Source: Strigamia acuminata (taxonomy: Eukaryota; Arthropoda; Chilopoda; Geophilomorpha; Linotaeniidae). Taken from it: a stretch of DNA of 64,000 bases. How positions within the stretch are numbered: position 1 is the stretch's first letter; every line of letters starts with the position of its first letter. This document shows positions 28,448 to 40,425 of this stretch, piece after piece. The stretch spans positions 8,820,259 through 8,884,258 of the forward strand of contig OX442320.1 of assembly GCA_949358305.1 (NCBI GenBank), in the 5' to 3' direction. A program made the translations under genes and the position numbers. Under the pieces are notes generated by a model. It saw only the letters and a program-made list of their open reading frames with translations. It did no database searches and was not told the origin of the DNA.

Positions 28448-30621
28448 ATGTACTTCAAACTGGTCACAACGCTCGTCCTCGTTGCGATCGCCGCAACAGA
28501 CGTCAAATCTCACCGACATCACTCCCGAAAATCATCGCCGAACATCATCTACATCTTAGGCGACGACATAGGTAATTTTCTATAAACAAATAAAGAATAT
28601 ACATTAATATCTATTTTCAATTATATTTCTAGGTCACAACGATGTTGGATGGAACAATCCCCACATTAACACGCCGCATATGGATAAACTGGCCCATGAT
28701 GGCGTCATCTTGGACCAATATTATTCGATGCCGATGTGCACGCCGTAAGTATACATATTTAATTATGAAACGTACAAAATATATGAAATATTCGTAGGTC
28801 ACGAGCGTCACTTTTAAGCGGATTGTACGCGCAACAACTCGGCTTACAGCGCAGTGTATTGCGGCCACAAGAACCGTACGGAATCCCGTTGAAATACAAA
28901 CTACTTCCGGAATGTCTCAAACACCACGGTTACCGCACACACGCTTTGGGAAAGTAATTTTTTCTCGCATTTCCACATCGCAAACTCGATTTCCAAACAT
29001 GATTTTCGTCATAGATGGCACTTGGGCTTCTGCGATTGGCGTTACACGCCAACCCAAAGAGGATTCGACACTTTCTTAGGGTTTTATCAAGGAGGGCAAG
29101 AAAATTATCACCATTGTACCGCATCTGATTTCTCGTTCTTTCCGATCAATCATTGCAAGCAATACGATTTCCGCGACCACGAGAAACCCGCCCGAGAATT
29201 TAACGGTCACTATTCGTCGGTATAAGCCCAATATTGGAATCTATAGAGAGAATTTTTTTAATTTTTAAAATTTTAAGTTTGTTTATAGCGATCGAGCTGT
29301 GGATATAATTAAAAAGCATAGCACGTCACCGGATGTGCCATTGTTTATGTACGTGGCTTTGACTGCGACACATTTTCCAGGTATTTTATTATTTTTTTTA
29401 TTTAGAAAATTTAATTAGTTTTATTTTTTTTCACGTGATTAATTGGATTTCTAGTTCAAGGTGACAAGTTCACGGTGCTGTGTGAAAAGGGGACCGTGCA
29501 GAGAAGGGAATTTTGTGGGGCAATGATGGGCATTGATCAAGTCGTCCATAATATCACTGAAGCTTTGAAACAATACAAGTTGTACGAGAATAGCGTCATT
29601 GTTTTCGCTTCTGATGTAGGAAAAAAATTGAAATTAATTTTTTTTTTAATTTTTTTTAATTTTTAATTTTTTTTTAAAGAATGGTGGATCGGTCCACTAC
29701 GGCGGGAACAATTTTCCATTGCGGGGCGAGAAGGGGTCACTTTACGAAGGCGGAAGTCGCGTGCCAGCGTTTATACACAGTCCACTACTCAGGAAAACCG
29801 GCTACAGATACAAGGGGTTGGATATATTGATTTATTTATAAATAAATTGATTTAAAATAATTGATTTTTCAGATTATTCCACATTGTTGATTGGTTCGCG
29901 ACTTTCCTGCGACTCGCCGGACTCCCACAACGTAAACGATGCAATTTTACGTTAATTTTACGTTAAATCTCAAATAACGAATTTTTTTTTTTTTTAGAAA
30001 AAGATTTATTTGGATTTGACCAATGGGACGCATTATCTCAAGGAAGACCGTGTCCGAGAGACGAATTTCCATATTCGATGGACGTAATTGGTGGAACCGT
30101 CTTCGGCGCCGTCAGGTGAGAAACATCGAAATCAAAATCACAAATAATTACAATTTTTATTCCGCCACAGAGTTGGTGATTATAAATTGATAGATGGTCC
30201 AGGTGGAACTTCAAACGGGTGGTACCCCGAAGACGTTTCTAGGGATATGAGTTTCAATCAGACTTATACCGGTGAATATGTTACCCAAGTGCCGTTTAAT
30301 GACGGCGATCGAGGCCCGAAGTTGTACAATTTGGCAGGTATTTTTTCGTCAAAATGATTTGAGTTTTTAATTTTGATTTTGGTTTTGAAAATGAAATTGA
30401 TTTGCGCAGTTGATCCGAACGAAAAGGAGAATTTAGCCGATAAGCAGCCGAAAAAGCTCGAGGAGTTGAGAAAACGATTCCATTACTATTTTCGGATCGC
30501 TAAAAATGCGGTGAAGATCCCGAACGATCCTGCCGGAGACCCCGTTCACTCCGGGGGTGTTTACACACCGGGTTGGTGCAAAGCCGAATACGATGTTCCA
30601 ATTGTGTCGGGAAATATGTAG
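28448..30621 (+). CDS. Arylsulfatase B-like sulfatase, 11 exons, one phase defect
   Basis: Exons: 28448-28571, 28633-28744, 28798-28953, 29015-29219, 29289-29380, 29455-29615, 29680-29816, 29873-29931, 29998-30115, 30171-30337 and 30410-30621; roughly 500 aa. Starts with a signal peptide (MYFKLVTTLVLVAIAATDVKS). Sulfatase landmarks are ILGDDIG (metal-binding Asp pair), CTPSRASLLSG (the Cys converted to formylglycine), GKWHLG, TATHFPVQ, and ASDNGG across a splice. YGGNNFPLRG and YEGGSRVPAF are typical of the ARSB/ARSI/ARSJ group. It should hydrolyse sulfate esters in lysosomes or outside the cell. Exon 4 ends in phase 0 (HYSS) while exon 5 (DRAVDIIKKH) needs two bases, and about four family residues (e.g. 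ELFT) are missing there. So a small deletion or an assembly error interrupts the frame. All other junctions fit. Confidence 0.85.
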
Positions 30622-30631
30622 ACTGGAGTTC

Positions 30632-30945
30632 GGGGGCGGATCCAGGAGAGATGGCCAAATGGGCACGGAAAAAATTCATTTTAAGACGGCAAATTCATTT
30701 TTAAGACGAAAAATTCGATTTTAAGACGGAAAATTCGTTTTTAAGACGAAAAATTCGTTTTTTAAGACGAAACATTCGTTTTTTACGACGGAAACATTCG
30801 ATTTTTCACCAAATTCATCCAATTTTTCACCAAAATCATTCAATTTTCATCAAAATCATTCAATTTTTCACCAAAAACATCCAATTTTTGTGAAAAATTG
30901 AACGAAAATGGTCATTTGATACGTTTCTGAATCCGCCTCTGGGAC
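30632..30945. mobile_element. MITE with GGGGCGGATCCAG termini and internal array
   Basis: The left end GGGGGCGGATCCAGGAG (30635 region) and right end TTTCTGAATCCGCCTCTG are inverted repeats. Between them are tandem TTAAGACGGAAAATTCG units, then TTTTTCACCAAAATCATTCA units. This is the same family as 17136-17610. It lies 10 bp after the sulfatase stop codon and so probably within its 3' UTR. Confidence 0.7.
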
Positions 30946-31379
30946 TTTAGATAAAATAAAAGACAACAAGAAAGTAAAACAGCAAAATTAAGTCACTAGA
31001 ATTTATTATAAATTCTACTCAAATTATATCAAACGTTAATGTAGTGTGTAGTTTTATAAGGAAATAAAATCCAACGAGGAAATGAATGTAATGAAGCTTT
31101 ATCTTCTGGATGCTTTGCTGTTAATATTGGCACGATATTGGTGTCCTGAGTCCCTAACAGTGTAGCATTGAAAAATTCTAAACGATTAGATATTAGAATG
31201 AATATATTTTATTTTACTGTCGTGTTTTAATTCGATTCATTGGAAAATAAACTTGGAAACAAACAAACAAACGTTTTTAAATTTGTTTTATACTAATAAA
31301 ATTATACACCTCTGATGAAAAAATCTTTTTCGACCAGAGGTATACTAATAAAATTAGTGGAACATTTGAATTTTTGCAG
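30946..31379. other. 3' flank of sulfatase gene
   Basis: AT-rich; AATAAAA near 30954 and near 31064 are possible polyadenylation signals. Two copies of TATACTAATAAAATTA with adjoining CCTCTG/CCAGAGG occur near 31290-31350. No gene seen. Confidence 0.4.
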
Positions 31380-31555
31380 ACATAGAATCGAGTTACGGCG
31401 GCTTTTGTCTTTCCTATCGCTTCTTATCCTTGTATCGTCATACACTCTTTTTTCCAACATTTCTTTCTCATTTTCCAACTGATGTTCGTATACTTGCTGA
31501 CGTTTGTCCACCGCATATTTATTGCGCAAGTATTTTGCACTATAACTCGTTTATA
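31380..31555 (-). other. Unrecognised segment, inverted copy of 31930-32115
   Basis: On the minus strand it reads as charged coiled-coil-like text with KRQQVYEHQLENEKEML and IRSDRKDKSRRN. On the plus strand it reads as hydrophobic text (RVTAAFVFPIASYPC). The plus strand of 31930-32115 gives EHHDWRMRKKSLERK and RSDRSDETRRN, clearly related. I cannot tell which strand, if any, is coding. Confidence 0.4.
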
Positions 31556-31929
31556 TTGCAGAGATATATAAATTGTACAAAGAGCGCTACATCTTTAACA
31601 CGTTTCGATACGCATTCAAACAAAATTTGATCACACGACCATGATAAGACAATCTCGCTTCTCAAGTAGCGATAAATCAAGTTCTTTTCATCTCCCACAA
31701 AGTGACTCGAAGGAATTGACTAACAAACAAATATTAGAAGAAAAAAAATTGCATTAAATTAAATCGGTATAATTGTACTTCATAGTTCAGCAAATGAGTG
31801 TCAACTGTTGCTCGCTTAATGTCATACAAATCGGTGTAATCCTCCAATGCCTTTGTGAATAAATATGTTAGTTTCTACTTTAATCGTAATCAATTCATTG
31901 TTTCTTACTCGATGGCGACCAAATTGAGC

Positions 31930-32510
31930 TTTCAAGCCGTTAGGTGAGCATCAGCAAGCCGACGAACATCACGATTGGCGAATGAGGAAGAAAAGCTTGG
32001 AAAGAAAGGAGAGCAGGCACGAAAATACAAAGACAAGAAGCGATAGGAGCGACGAAACCCGCCGTAACCTGAATCCAGTCTGCTCTCGAAATCGCTACAT
32101 TCCAGCTGAAACCCAAAGAAAAATCGAGTTGAACGAATTAATTCATCACCAATTTCTTCCTTAATACCTCGTCCTCCTTCGAACATTCCTCGAACAACTG
32201 TTTCCGACCTTGTTGCAACTCGTGATGATGTTCTACTCGTGCACACTCGCGCGCAGCACTTGCAATCGAACAATTCGACTATAAACAATTCATTTATTTA
32301 ATATAAAGAATGAAATACGTCGTGTTGTTGAGTTTTTTGTTTATTTTCTTGTCAGAAATAGAAGAAGTTAAACAAATATGCAGCAACGAGCGCGAATAAT
32401 AAACAGATACGACAGTTTAAAAACTTGTAAAAATAATAAGACTAAACAAAGATAGCTTACCTCGAACGTTGATCCCGCACTTCTTTCTGGTTTGCACTCT
32501 GAAGAAAAAA
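31930..32510 (-). other. Unrecognised locus with possible minus-strand exons
   Basis: Possible minus-strand exons with clean splice signals lie at 32464-32500 (ACTTTTTTCTTCAG-like acceptor, GTAAGC donor) and 32170-32278 (TTTATAG acceptor, GTATTA donor). The second reads ARVEHHHELQQGRKQLF and EECSKEDE in one frame. The segment 31930-32115 is homologous in inverted orientation to 31380-31555. No family was recognised. It may be a decayed gene or a duplicated regulatory segment. Confidence 0.3.
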
Positions 32511-32893
32511 GAATTAAAGTCTCGGACTTTTGAATACGAGCGTGCGGGATGCTTCTAGCTCCGTCGTGCCTTCCGTGAGCTACGGTCGAACTAAAAATGG
32601 CCTTTTAGTCACAAATAATTGCCCACAGATGTGGGATAGTGTTTGAAAATTGTAAACGATTAAAATTGAATTTTGTTTTGTTGTTCTGTTTGTATTCGAT
32701 TCTTTGGAAGATAAACACTTTCCAGTAAATTATTGAAAAGATTTCTTAATTTTAGTGCTTTGAGTCATGATTGTCGTCTGTGGCGAATATCACAAGATGG
32801 CGCTACCAGTATTGGCGCAAAAATTTGGATTTCTATATGATGCGTGTTAAAATGCACTTTTTTGGAAAAAAAATATATAAAAAAATACGCCGT
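32511..32893. other. Gap between unrecognised locus and fold-back element
   Basis: No gene seen. CACAAGATGGCGCTACC at 32791-32807 resembles the insect CTCF/insulator core. Confidence 0.35.
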
Positions 32894-33702
32894 GGCTATT
32901 CTTACGTACGTACGTAAGAATAGCCAATACGCTATTCTTACGTAAATAGCGTATTGGCTATTCTTACGTACGTACGGAATACGGACATACGTTTGGGCTT
33001 TCACGCAGGAAAGCCCAGGATTGGCCCCTGAAAAAGTGTATATTTTTACGTACGTACGTAAGAATAACCAATGGGCTATTCTCACGTACGTACGGAACAA
33101 AATTCCTCACTTAAGTACGGAACAGAACGTAAACAAAATAAACCACACAGATAAATAAAACAAGCTAAATTTTAATGGAATTTTGAACTAGAACATAACA
33201 AAACGCACAGTACAGTACGGTACCGTACCAAAACAAAATCAAACAAAATTTTTATTTTTAATGCCTTTTATATTTACTTCATTTCTAATTAAGCATGTGG
33301 AGCATTCAATCATGAATTTATGCTTATTCAGAAACGAAGTAAATGTAAAAGGCATTAAAAATAAAAATTTTGTTTGCAAAAGGCGTTTATTTTACTCACT
33401 TGTCAGATTTGGTGACGCTGATCCGAGTTTGGAGTTGTTTCTTTTTCTGTTTTTGTTTGATTTTGTTTAGGTACGGTACTGTACGTTTTCTTATAATCTG
33501 GTTCATAATTTCATTAAAATTTAGCTTATTTTATTTATCTGTGCGGTTTGTTTTGTTTAAATTTTGTTCCGTACGTTGCGGTAGGTGAGAATTTTTCTTT
33601 TGTGCGTACGTGAGAATAACGTGCCCCTACAGGGGCGGCTATTCTCACGTACGTACGTGAAAATAGCGTACGGCTATTCTTACGTACGTACGTAAGAATA
33701 TC
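32894..33702. mobile_element. ~800-bp fold-back element rich in TACGTACG palindromes
   Basis: Bases 32894-32925 form a perfect 32-bp palindrome (GGCTATTCTTACGTAC and its complement). Variants of GGCTATTCTTACGTACG recur at both ends, on both strands. The interior is a longer inverted repeat: AATGCCTTTTATATTTACTT pairs with AAGTAAATGTAAAAGGCATT, and ACAGTACGGTACCGTACC has a partner near 33471-33485. Open frames are by-products. It was inserted just downstream of the last phospholipase-B-like exon. Confidence 0.75.
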
Positions 33703-33730
33703 CTCGGCCAAAAAAATAAATTGAACTCAC

Positions 33731-34660
33731 GGCACGTTATAACTCGGCCAGTACAGTTGTTCTCTCAATAAATCGGTTTTATCAGCTCGCATGACGTAAT
33801 TGGGGAGTTGCTCCAAAACCCAAAACAAACCATCTTTCAACGCTTTACCGGGTTCAAATAACTTCACATCAAGTATCCACAATCATACATTGGTTGTTGT
33901 ACCTAGAAAACAATCACCAATTTATTCAATTAATTTAATTCAATTTCATATACACACGTTCCGCTGTTGTATTGGGCCAATACTTTACCGTTCGAAGACA
34001 GTCTGTTGCCAAAAAACAAAACAAAACAAAATAAAATACATAAATTCCTGTTTGTCTTCATTTGACCACAAACTGGCTTCTTTGTATTGTGATGAATGCT
34101 TACTGTATCCATCATTCAAACCTTGAGTTGTGACAAAATAAGATTCACCTAAAAATAAAATAAATATCAAAACATAAGATTATATTCTATTTATTTATTT
34201 ATTTATTTTCACTTGATGCCAGTTGGGGTCGTCTCTTCGGGACAGTGCAATTTGTTTATTCATCCAGTCCGAATTGAAGGCTAAGAATTTTTTGAGTCTT
34301 GCGCAGTATTCGGCTTCGTCGTTGCAATATCCTTCGACTGTGTTAATCCAATGCTTATAAATGAGTAGCCCTCGACAACACCAGCCGCATACGCTTGCAT
34401 TTTGTCCGGGTAGGAGCCATTGATTGACACTTCTAAGTAAGACCACCTGTGAAAATTAATGTTGGTTTAGTTGGAGTTATCAGAAATCACGAGTTAAGTA
34501 CATCATACCCTATATCTTGTATTTGATCTGTAAAATTCGCCCAGGAAATTGCATCCGGCACAATTGAATCCTTTACATCGTAGGTTTTGTTTGCACCATT
34601 CCAGACGACACTTGCCAAGTCACCGAGGGATGAGTGGAAATAATGAAATAATAACCAAAT
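33731..34660 (-). pseudogene. Phospholipase B-like (PLBD) pseudogene
   Basis: Minus-strand pieces: ~34660-34509 (LASVVWNGANKTYDV, ISWANFTDQIQDIG), 34446-34213 (WSYLEVSINGSYPDKMQAYA, IYKHWINTVEGYC, FNSDWMNKQI), 34148-34040 (VNLILSQLK, GLNDGYS), 34002-33958 (NGKVLAQYNSGT) and 33902-33731 (YNNQCMIVD, LPNYVMRADKTDLL, YWPSYNVP). The order and text match phospholipase-B-like lysosomal hydrolases. Frameshifts lie near 34365, 34119 and 33870. The middle ~200 residues and the whole C-terminal part are missing. The fold-back element follows the last exon. Multiple defects make a functional protein unlikely. Confidence 0.85.
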
Positions 34661-36598
34661 ATTACTTGTATTCTCACGACGACTGAGTTGTGTTTTGGTT
34701 TCTGTTCTGTGGTTTTACTACTCGGCTTTCCAACCAATGAAAATTCAGCACAGGACGACGTAATGATCATGCGGCTGACTCGAGCTGATATTTTATGTTT
34801 ATTGAAAAGCAAAAATGATGATAAATTCGATCAAAATTTGGCTCAATATTAATTTGTTGTGTTTTAACAAAGTGTAGTATCGTGTAATTTTTATTCATTA
34901 AAGATATAAATTGAAGGAGTTTTGTTTCTATAATAGTTCAGTTGTTGAAGTTATACAATCTATACTTATTTTATTTATTTTATTTTAATTTTAGATTGTA
35001 AATTTTGTGTTGCTTGAGATTTTGATGAATTATTCCGTTTTGATTAAATTGGAAATAGTGATTTCACAATGTTTCCCTCTGTCGGCAGAATAAAAAGATT
35101 AAAAACGAGCTCTAAATTCGAATTTTAAATCAGGAAAAATGGACAAAAAAAATAACAAAAAAATATTCTTTACTTGGCTTAATGATTCAAACTGTGCACC
35201 GCATTCTGCACATAATAAAAATAAAGCAACAAAATTTTGATACCATGCTCGCAATTTCTTTTGTTAATGTGTTTATTGTTGTTTATTTACATTATTTTAG
35301 CATTATTATGTTTAATAATAGGCTTAATATTGCTGAATAACGATGGAATTAGGAAATCATCTGCACAGAATGCTGTAAAATGAATCTAGAATAAATTTGC
35401 AATTTTTATTCACTGAAAATTAATAATAAACAGGTAAAATGTTAATTTGAAAAAACTTGGAAAAAAAATTTTAGGCCTATTTTCGTTGGGTAGATTGCTT
35501 CCGCCACTGCTAAATTCTGCACAGCGGACGATACACTACAGAGATGAGCGCGTAACATTAGGTGTCGTCCTCTGATTAGCTACATACGGGCTATAACTGG
35601 GCCGTTTTCGTCACTTCGCGCGAAGCTTTCGGGAAGAGTTGACCTCACGAGAGTGCTCCGCAAATTTTGATCAAAATGTTTATTTTTTTTCTGTAAAAAG
35701 GTGAAAATTCTTTAATTATCGTTGGAAACCAACGACTTGCATACGGGAAAAGTTTTGCAACCACAATTTTGGCGGAATTTTTTGTTTTAATCGAAATTTT
35801 TAAATTTTTTTGACATTTTTTGAAATTTTTTTGATATTTATTTTTGAGATTTTTTTTTGATATTTTTATTGAAATTTTTTGAAATCATTGGACTAAATAT
35901 AGTTTCTGATGATTTCAACTACCGAAAAAACAAAATTCTACGATTTTCATCCTTTTCCTTTCTTTTTTTTTAAAAAGAGAAAGGGAAAAATTTTTTAAAA
36001 ATTTAACCGCCGTTATCACGCTACGGGGTTCGCATAAGTTATCACGGACTCCTCGATCGTCTCTTCATGCTTTGTGGTTTCGTTTTACTTTTTCTTATTT
36101 TTACAAAACATTTATTTATTTATCGAATTATTTAAGTAAATTTTTTATTTTAAAATAACTTTTTATTTTTATTTATGTATTAGATGCCAGAGGATGCATT
36201 TGCAGACAAACATTTATGGAACGGTCATTTCTATATATCGAAGTCGAAGGTACTGTATTTACAAACCTATTCTTATAATATTAACAATAATAAGTTTACA
36301 AAAGCATAAATCATTACCGTATGTGGAGTGTTTCGTACGATATGATGAGTTACGATTTTAACCACCAGATGATGCCATTTTGCGAGGGAAATATGAAGCA
36401 AATTCTCTTTTCTTTTTAAAAAAGATTTAAAGCCACGAAATTAAGCGATGATAGCAATAAAGTAAAGCTTGATCGGGCACAATAAGATTAAATACAAAGG
36501 TCTTTGAGAAAATTTTCATGAGATTCCGTATGATGTCATATTTTAACATTAGCAATGGTTTAATGCTTGCAAAATTATGAAGAAAATTAGTTGAACCT
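34661..36598. other. Non-coding stretch
   Basis: AT-rich sequence without recognisable gene. About 35180-35395 is a repeat related, in inverse orientation, to 11205-11560. T-rich runs lie at 35770-35880. Bases 36180-36250 and 36600-36790 look like the first decayed segment of the repeat domain to the right. Confidence 0.45.
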
Positions 36599-37111
36599 TT
36601 GAAATTTTATTTTTTAGATATTTTAAAAAATCTCAGTTACGAAACAACGGCGGCGAGAAGGAAGAAGATGAATTGGTGTTTGAAGCGGAAGACCGATTAC
36701 GTTTTACTAGCGGCAAACAGGTCCTATGCAATTTCCACAGAATTATATTGTAATAACCGTTTTATAGTTGAATTTGGAGAACCATTTTAACTTTTTTTCC
36801 TGCTAAATTTAACCTTATTCTCGCTGAATTTGATTTTCTTCCCCGTCAAAATTGGCTGCTCTTTTCTGCTTTTACTCAATTTGGCCGTTGCCTCCAAATA
36901 ATTTGGTTGCTTTTCCCGTCAAAATTTGTACTTCTTTTTGCCCAATTGCCTTTTCTCTCCCAGCCAATTTGGCAATTCTTTCCCGTCAAAATTGGCAGTT
37001 ATTTTCCATCTAATTTGGCGGTCCTTGCCTTTCCAAATTGACGGTACTTTCCCGTCCAATTTTAGCGTATTTTCGCGTATCCAATTTTTCTACCCACATT
37101 TATTTTTTTAA

Positions 37112-37857
37112 TGTCTAATTATTTATTTTATTAGTGTCTAATTATTTATTTTATTAGTGTCTAATTATTTATTTTATTAGTGTCTAATTATTTATTTTAT
37201 TAGTGTCTAATTATTTATTTTATTAGTGTCTAATTATTTATTTTATTAGTGTCTAATTATTTATTTTATTAGTGTCTAATTATTTATTTTATTAGTGTCT
37301 AATTATTTATTTTATTAGTGTCTAATTATTTATTTTATTAGTGTCTAATTATTTATTTTATTAGTGTCTAATTATTTATTTTATTAGTGTCTAATTATTT
37401 ATTTTATTAGTGTCTAATTATTTATTTTATTAGTGTCTAATTATTTATTTTATTAGTGTCTAATTATTTATTTTATTAGTGTCTAATTATTTATTTTATT
37501 AGTGTCTAATTATTTATTTTATTAGTGTCTAATTATTTATTTTATTAGTGTCTAATTATTTATTTTATTAGTGTCTAATTATTTATTTTATTAGTGTCTA
37601 ATTATTTATTTTATTAGTGTCTAATTATTTATTTTATTAGTGTCTAATTATTTATTTTATTAGTGTCTAATTATTTATTTTATTAGTGTCTAATTATTTA
37701 TTTTATTAGTGTCTAATTATTTATTTTATTAGTGTCTAATTATTTATTTTATTAGTGTCTAATTATTTATTTTATTAGTGTCTAATTATTTATTTTATTA
37801 GTGTCTAATTATTTATTTTATTAGTGTCTAATTATTTATTTTATTAGTGTCTAATTA
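37112..37857. repeat. 23-bp satellite, ~32 nearly perfect copies
   Basis: The unit contains TGTCTAATTATTTATTTT and ends ATTAG. It is almost invariant over 745 bp and decays only at the right end. A shorter array with T-for-A change in the spacer lies at about 41385-41570. Confidence 0.95.
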
Positions 37858-38045
37858 TTAATTTTTTCTGTACATAATTATTTATTTTTTTTCAGCGCAT
37901 AAACATTCTTAATTAGTGTTCGTTACAGAATTACAAATTTTAAATATTGATTTGTGATTTTACTAAGAATTCTTATTTTATTCTAGAGAATTATGTGGAG
38001 GATACCATTGCCAAAATGCGAGCTGAAAAGATTAACCATACCAAA

Positions 38046-38402
38046 CGATCATCCGTCCATCATTTGAAGATCATCCGTCCATCGTTTGAAGATCATCCGT
38101 CCATCGTTGGAAGATCATCCGCCGATGGTTTGAGGATCATCTGCCGATCATTTGAAGATCATCCGTCCATCGTTTGAAGATCATCCGCCGATCGTTTGAA
38201 GATCATCCGTCTATCGTTTGAAGATCATCCGCCGATTGTTTGAAGATCATCCGCCCATGGTTTGAAGATCATCCGCCGATCGTTTGAAGATCATCCGTCC
38301 ATCGTTTGAAGATCATCTGCCGATCGTTTGAAGATCATCCGTCCATCGTTTGAAGATCATCCGCCGATCGTTTGAAGATCATCCGTCCATCGTTTGAAGA
38401 GG
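38046..38402. repeat. 22-bp satellite, array 1
   Basis: Unit GAAGATCATCCGTCCATCGT followed by TT; some units have GCCGATCG in place of GTCCATCG. Further arrays lie at 39050-39445, 41930-42165 and 49780-49996, each just downstream of an exon-like module. Confidence 0.9.
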
Positions 38403-39049
38403 ACCGATTACAACGATGACGTATTACTTGCAACGAGCAGGTCCTGTACATTTTTCGTTTTATTTATGTGTAACATTAACCGTTTTTCAGTGAATTTGAC
38501 ATTTTAGCGTATTTTCCTGCTAAATTTAACCTATCTTCTCGCTTAATTTGATTTCCTTCCCCGTCAAAATTGGCCGTCTTTTCTGCTTTTACTTAACTTG
38601 GCCGTTACCTCCAAATAATTTGGTTGCTTTTCCCGTCAAAATTTGTCGTTCTTTTTGTCCATTTGCCTTTTTCTCTTAGCAAATTTGGCAATTCTTTCCC
38701 GTCCAATTTGGCAGTTTTTGCCCTTTCAAATTGATGGTACTTTCCCGTCCAATTTGAGCGTATTTTCGCGTATCCAATTTTTCTACCCACATTGATTTTT
38801 TTAATGTCTAATTATTTATGTTTTTAGTTTCTAATTATTCATTTTTTCAGTACATAATTATTTATTTTTTTCAGTACATAATTATTTATTTTTTTCAGCA
38901 CATAAACATTCTTAATTAGTGTTAAGAATTACAAATTTTAAATATTTATTTGTGATTTTACTATAAGAATTCTTATTTTATTCTAGAGAATTATGTGGAG
39001 GAAACCATTGCCAAAATGCGAGCTGAAAAGATTAACCATACCAAACGAT

Positions 39050-39445
39050 CCGTCCATCATTTGAAGATCATCCGTCCATCGTTGGAAGATCAACCGCCGA
39101 TCGTTTGAAGATCATCCGCCGATGGTTTGAAGATCATCCTCCGATCGTTTGAAGATCATCCGCCGATCGTTTGAAGATCATCCGTCGATCATTTGAATAT
39201 CATCCGCCCATCGTTTGAATATCATCCGCCCATCGTTTGAAGATCATCCGCCGATCGTTTGAAGATCATCCGTCCATCGTTTGAAGATCATCCATCGATC
39301 ATTTGAATATCATCCGCCCATCGTTTGAAGATCATCCGTCCATCGTTGGAAGATCATCCGCCGATCGTTTGAAGATCATCCTTCGATCATTTGAATATCA
39401 TCCGCCCATCGTTTGAAGATTATCCGTCCATCGTTTGAAGAGGAC
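39050..39445. repeat. 22-bp satellite, array 2
   Basis: Same unit as 38046-38402 with mixed GTCCATCG, GCCGATCG and GAATATCATCC variants. It sits after module copy 2. Confidence 0.9.
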
Positions 39446-40254
39446 CGATTACAACGATGACGTATTACTATAGCAACGAGCAGGTCATGTACATTTTTCG
39501 TTTTATTTATGTGTAACATTAACCGTTTTCCAGTAAATTTGACATTTTAGCGTATTTTCCTGCTAAATTTAACCTTTCTTCTCGCTTAATTTGATTTTCT
39601 TCCCCGTCAAAATTGGCCGCTCTTTTCTGCTTTTATTCAACTTGGCCGTTACCTCCAAATAATTTGGTTGCTTTTCCCGTCAAAATTTGTGGTTTTTTTT
39701 GTCCATTTGCCTTTTTCTCTTAGCAAATTTGGCAATTCTTTCCCGTCCAATTTGGCCGTCCTTGCCCTTTCAAATTGACGGTACTTTCCTGTCCAATTTG
39801 AGCGTATTTTCGTTAATCCGATTTCCACCCAACATTTATTTTTCTAGTGTCTAAATATTTAATTTTTTACTGTTTAATTATTTATTTTTTTCAGTACATA
39901 ATTTTTTTTTTCCAGTACATAAATAATTTTTTTCCAGTGTTAAGAATTACAAATTTTCAATATTTATTTGTGATTTTATTAATAATTTTTATTTTATTGT
40001 AGAGAATTATGTGGAGGATATGATTGCCAGAATGCGAGCTAAAAAGTGAATCATACCGAACGGCTATCGTTCATCGTTTGAAGAGAAGGACAGATGACAA
40101 CGATGACGTATTACTAACGGCGAGCAGGTCCTGTGCATTTTCTACGTAATTGTATAACAATAACTTTTTTCAAAAATCTCAAGAAACAACGGCGGCGACT
40201 AAAAACTTCTATCGATCGATCAAGGAATTACGACTTCATGCTACTGATTTTCAA

Positions 40255-40425
40255 GCAAAATTTCGGTTGTTATTTACATCTGCCCCAATGTTTATGTACA
40301 ACTCAACTCAACCTAACCTGACCTTACCTGACCTGACCTAACCTTACCTAACCTAACCTAACCTGACCTGACCTAACCTAACAATGGCAAACATTGGGGC
40401 AGATGTAAAGAACAACCAAAATTTC
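40255..40425. repeat. Interstitial telomere-like tract framed by inverted repeats
   Basis: Bases 40298-40384 consist of CCTAA, CCTGA and CCTTA pentamers, including three perfect CCTAA in a row. They correspond to the insect telomere repeat TTAGG and its variants. The flanks are inverted repeats of about 35 bp: TTTACATCTGCCCCAATGTT at the left and AACATTGGGGCAGATGTAAA at the right. Confidence 0.85.

Noticed and set aside
32765-33100. 111-aa minus-strand frame with repeated VRIAYWLFLRTY
   Set aside because: It arises from the TACGTACG palindromic ends of the fold-back element.
38046-39445. CRISPR array suggested by regular 22-bp repeats
   Set aside because: There are no unique spacers between repeats, units are directly tandem, and the genome is eukaryotic.
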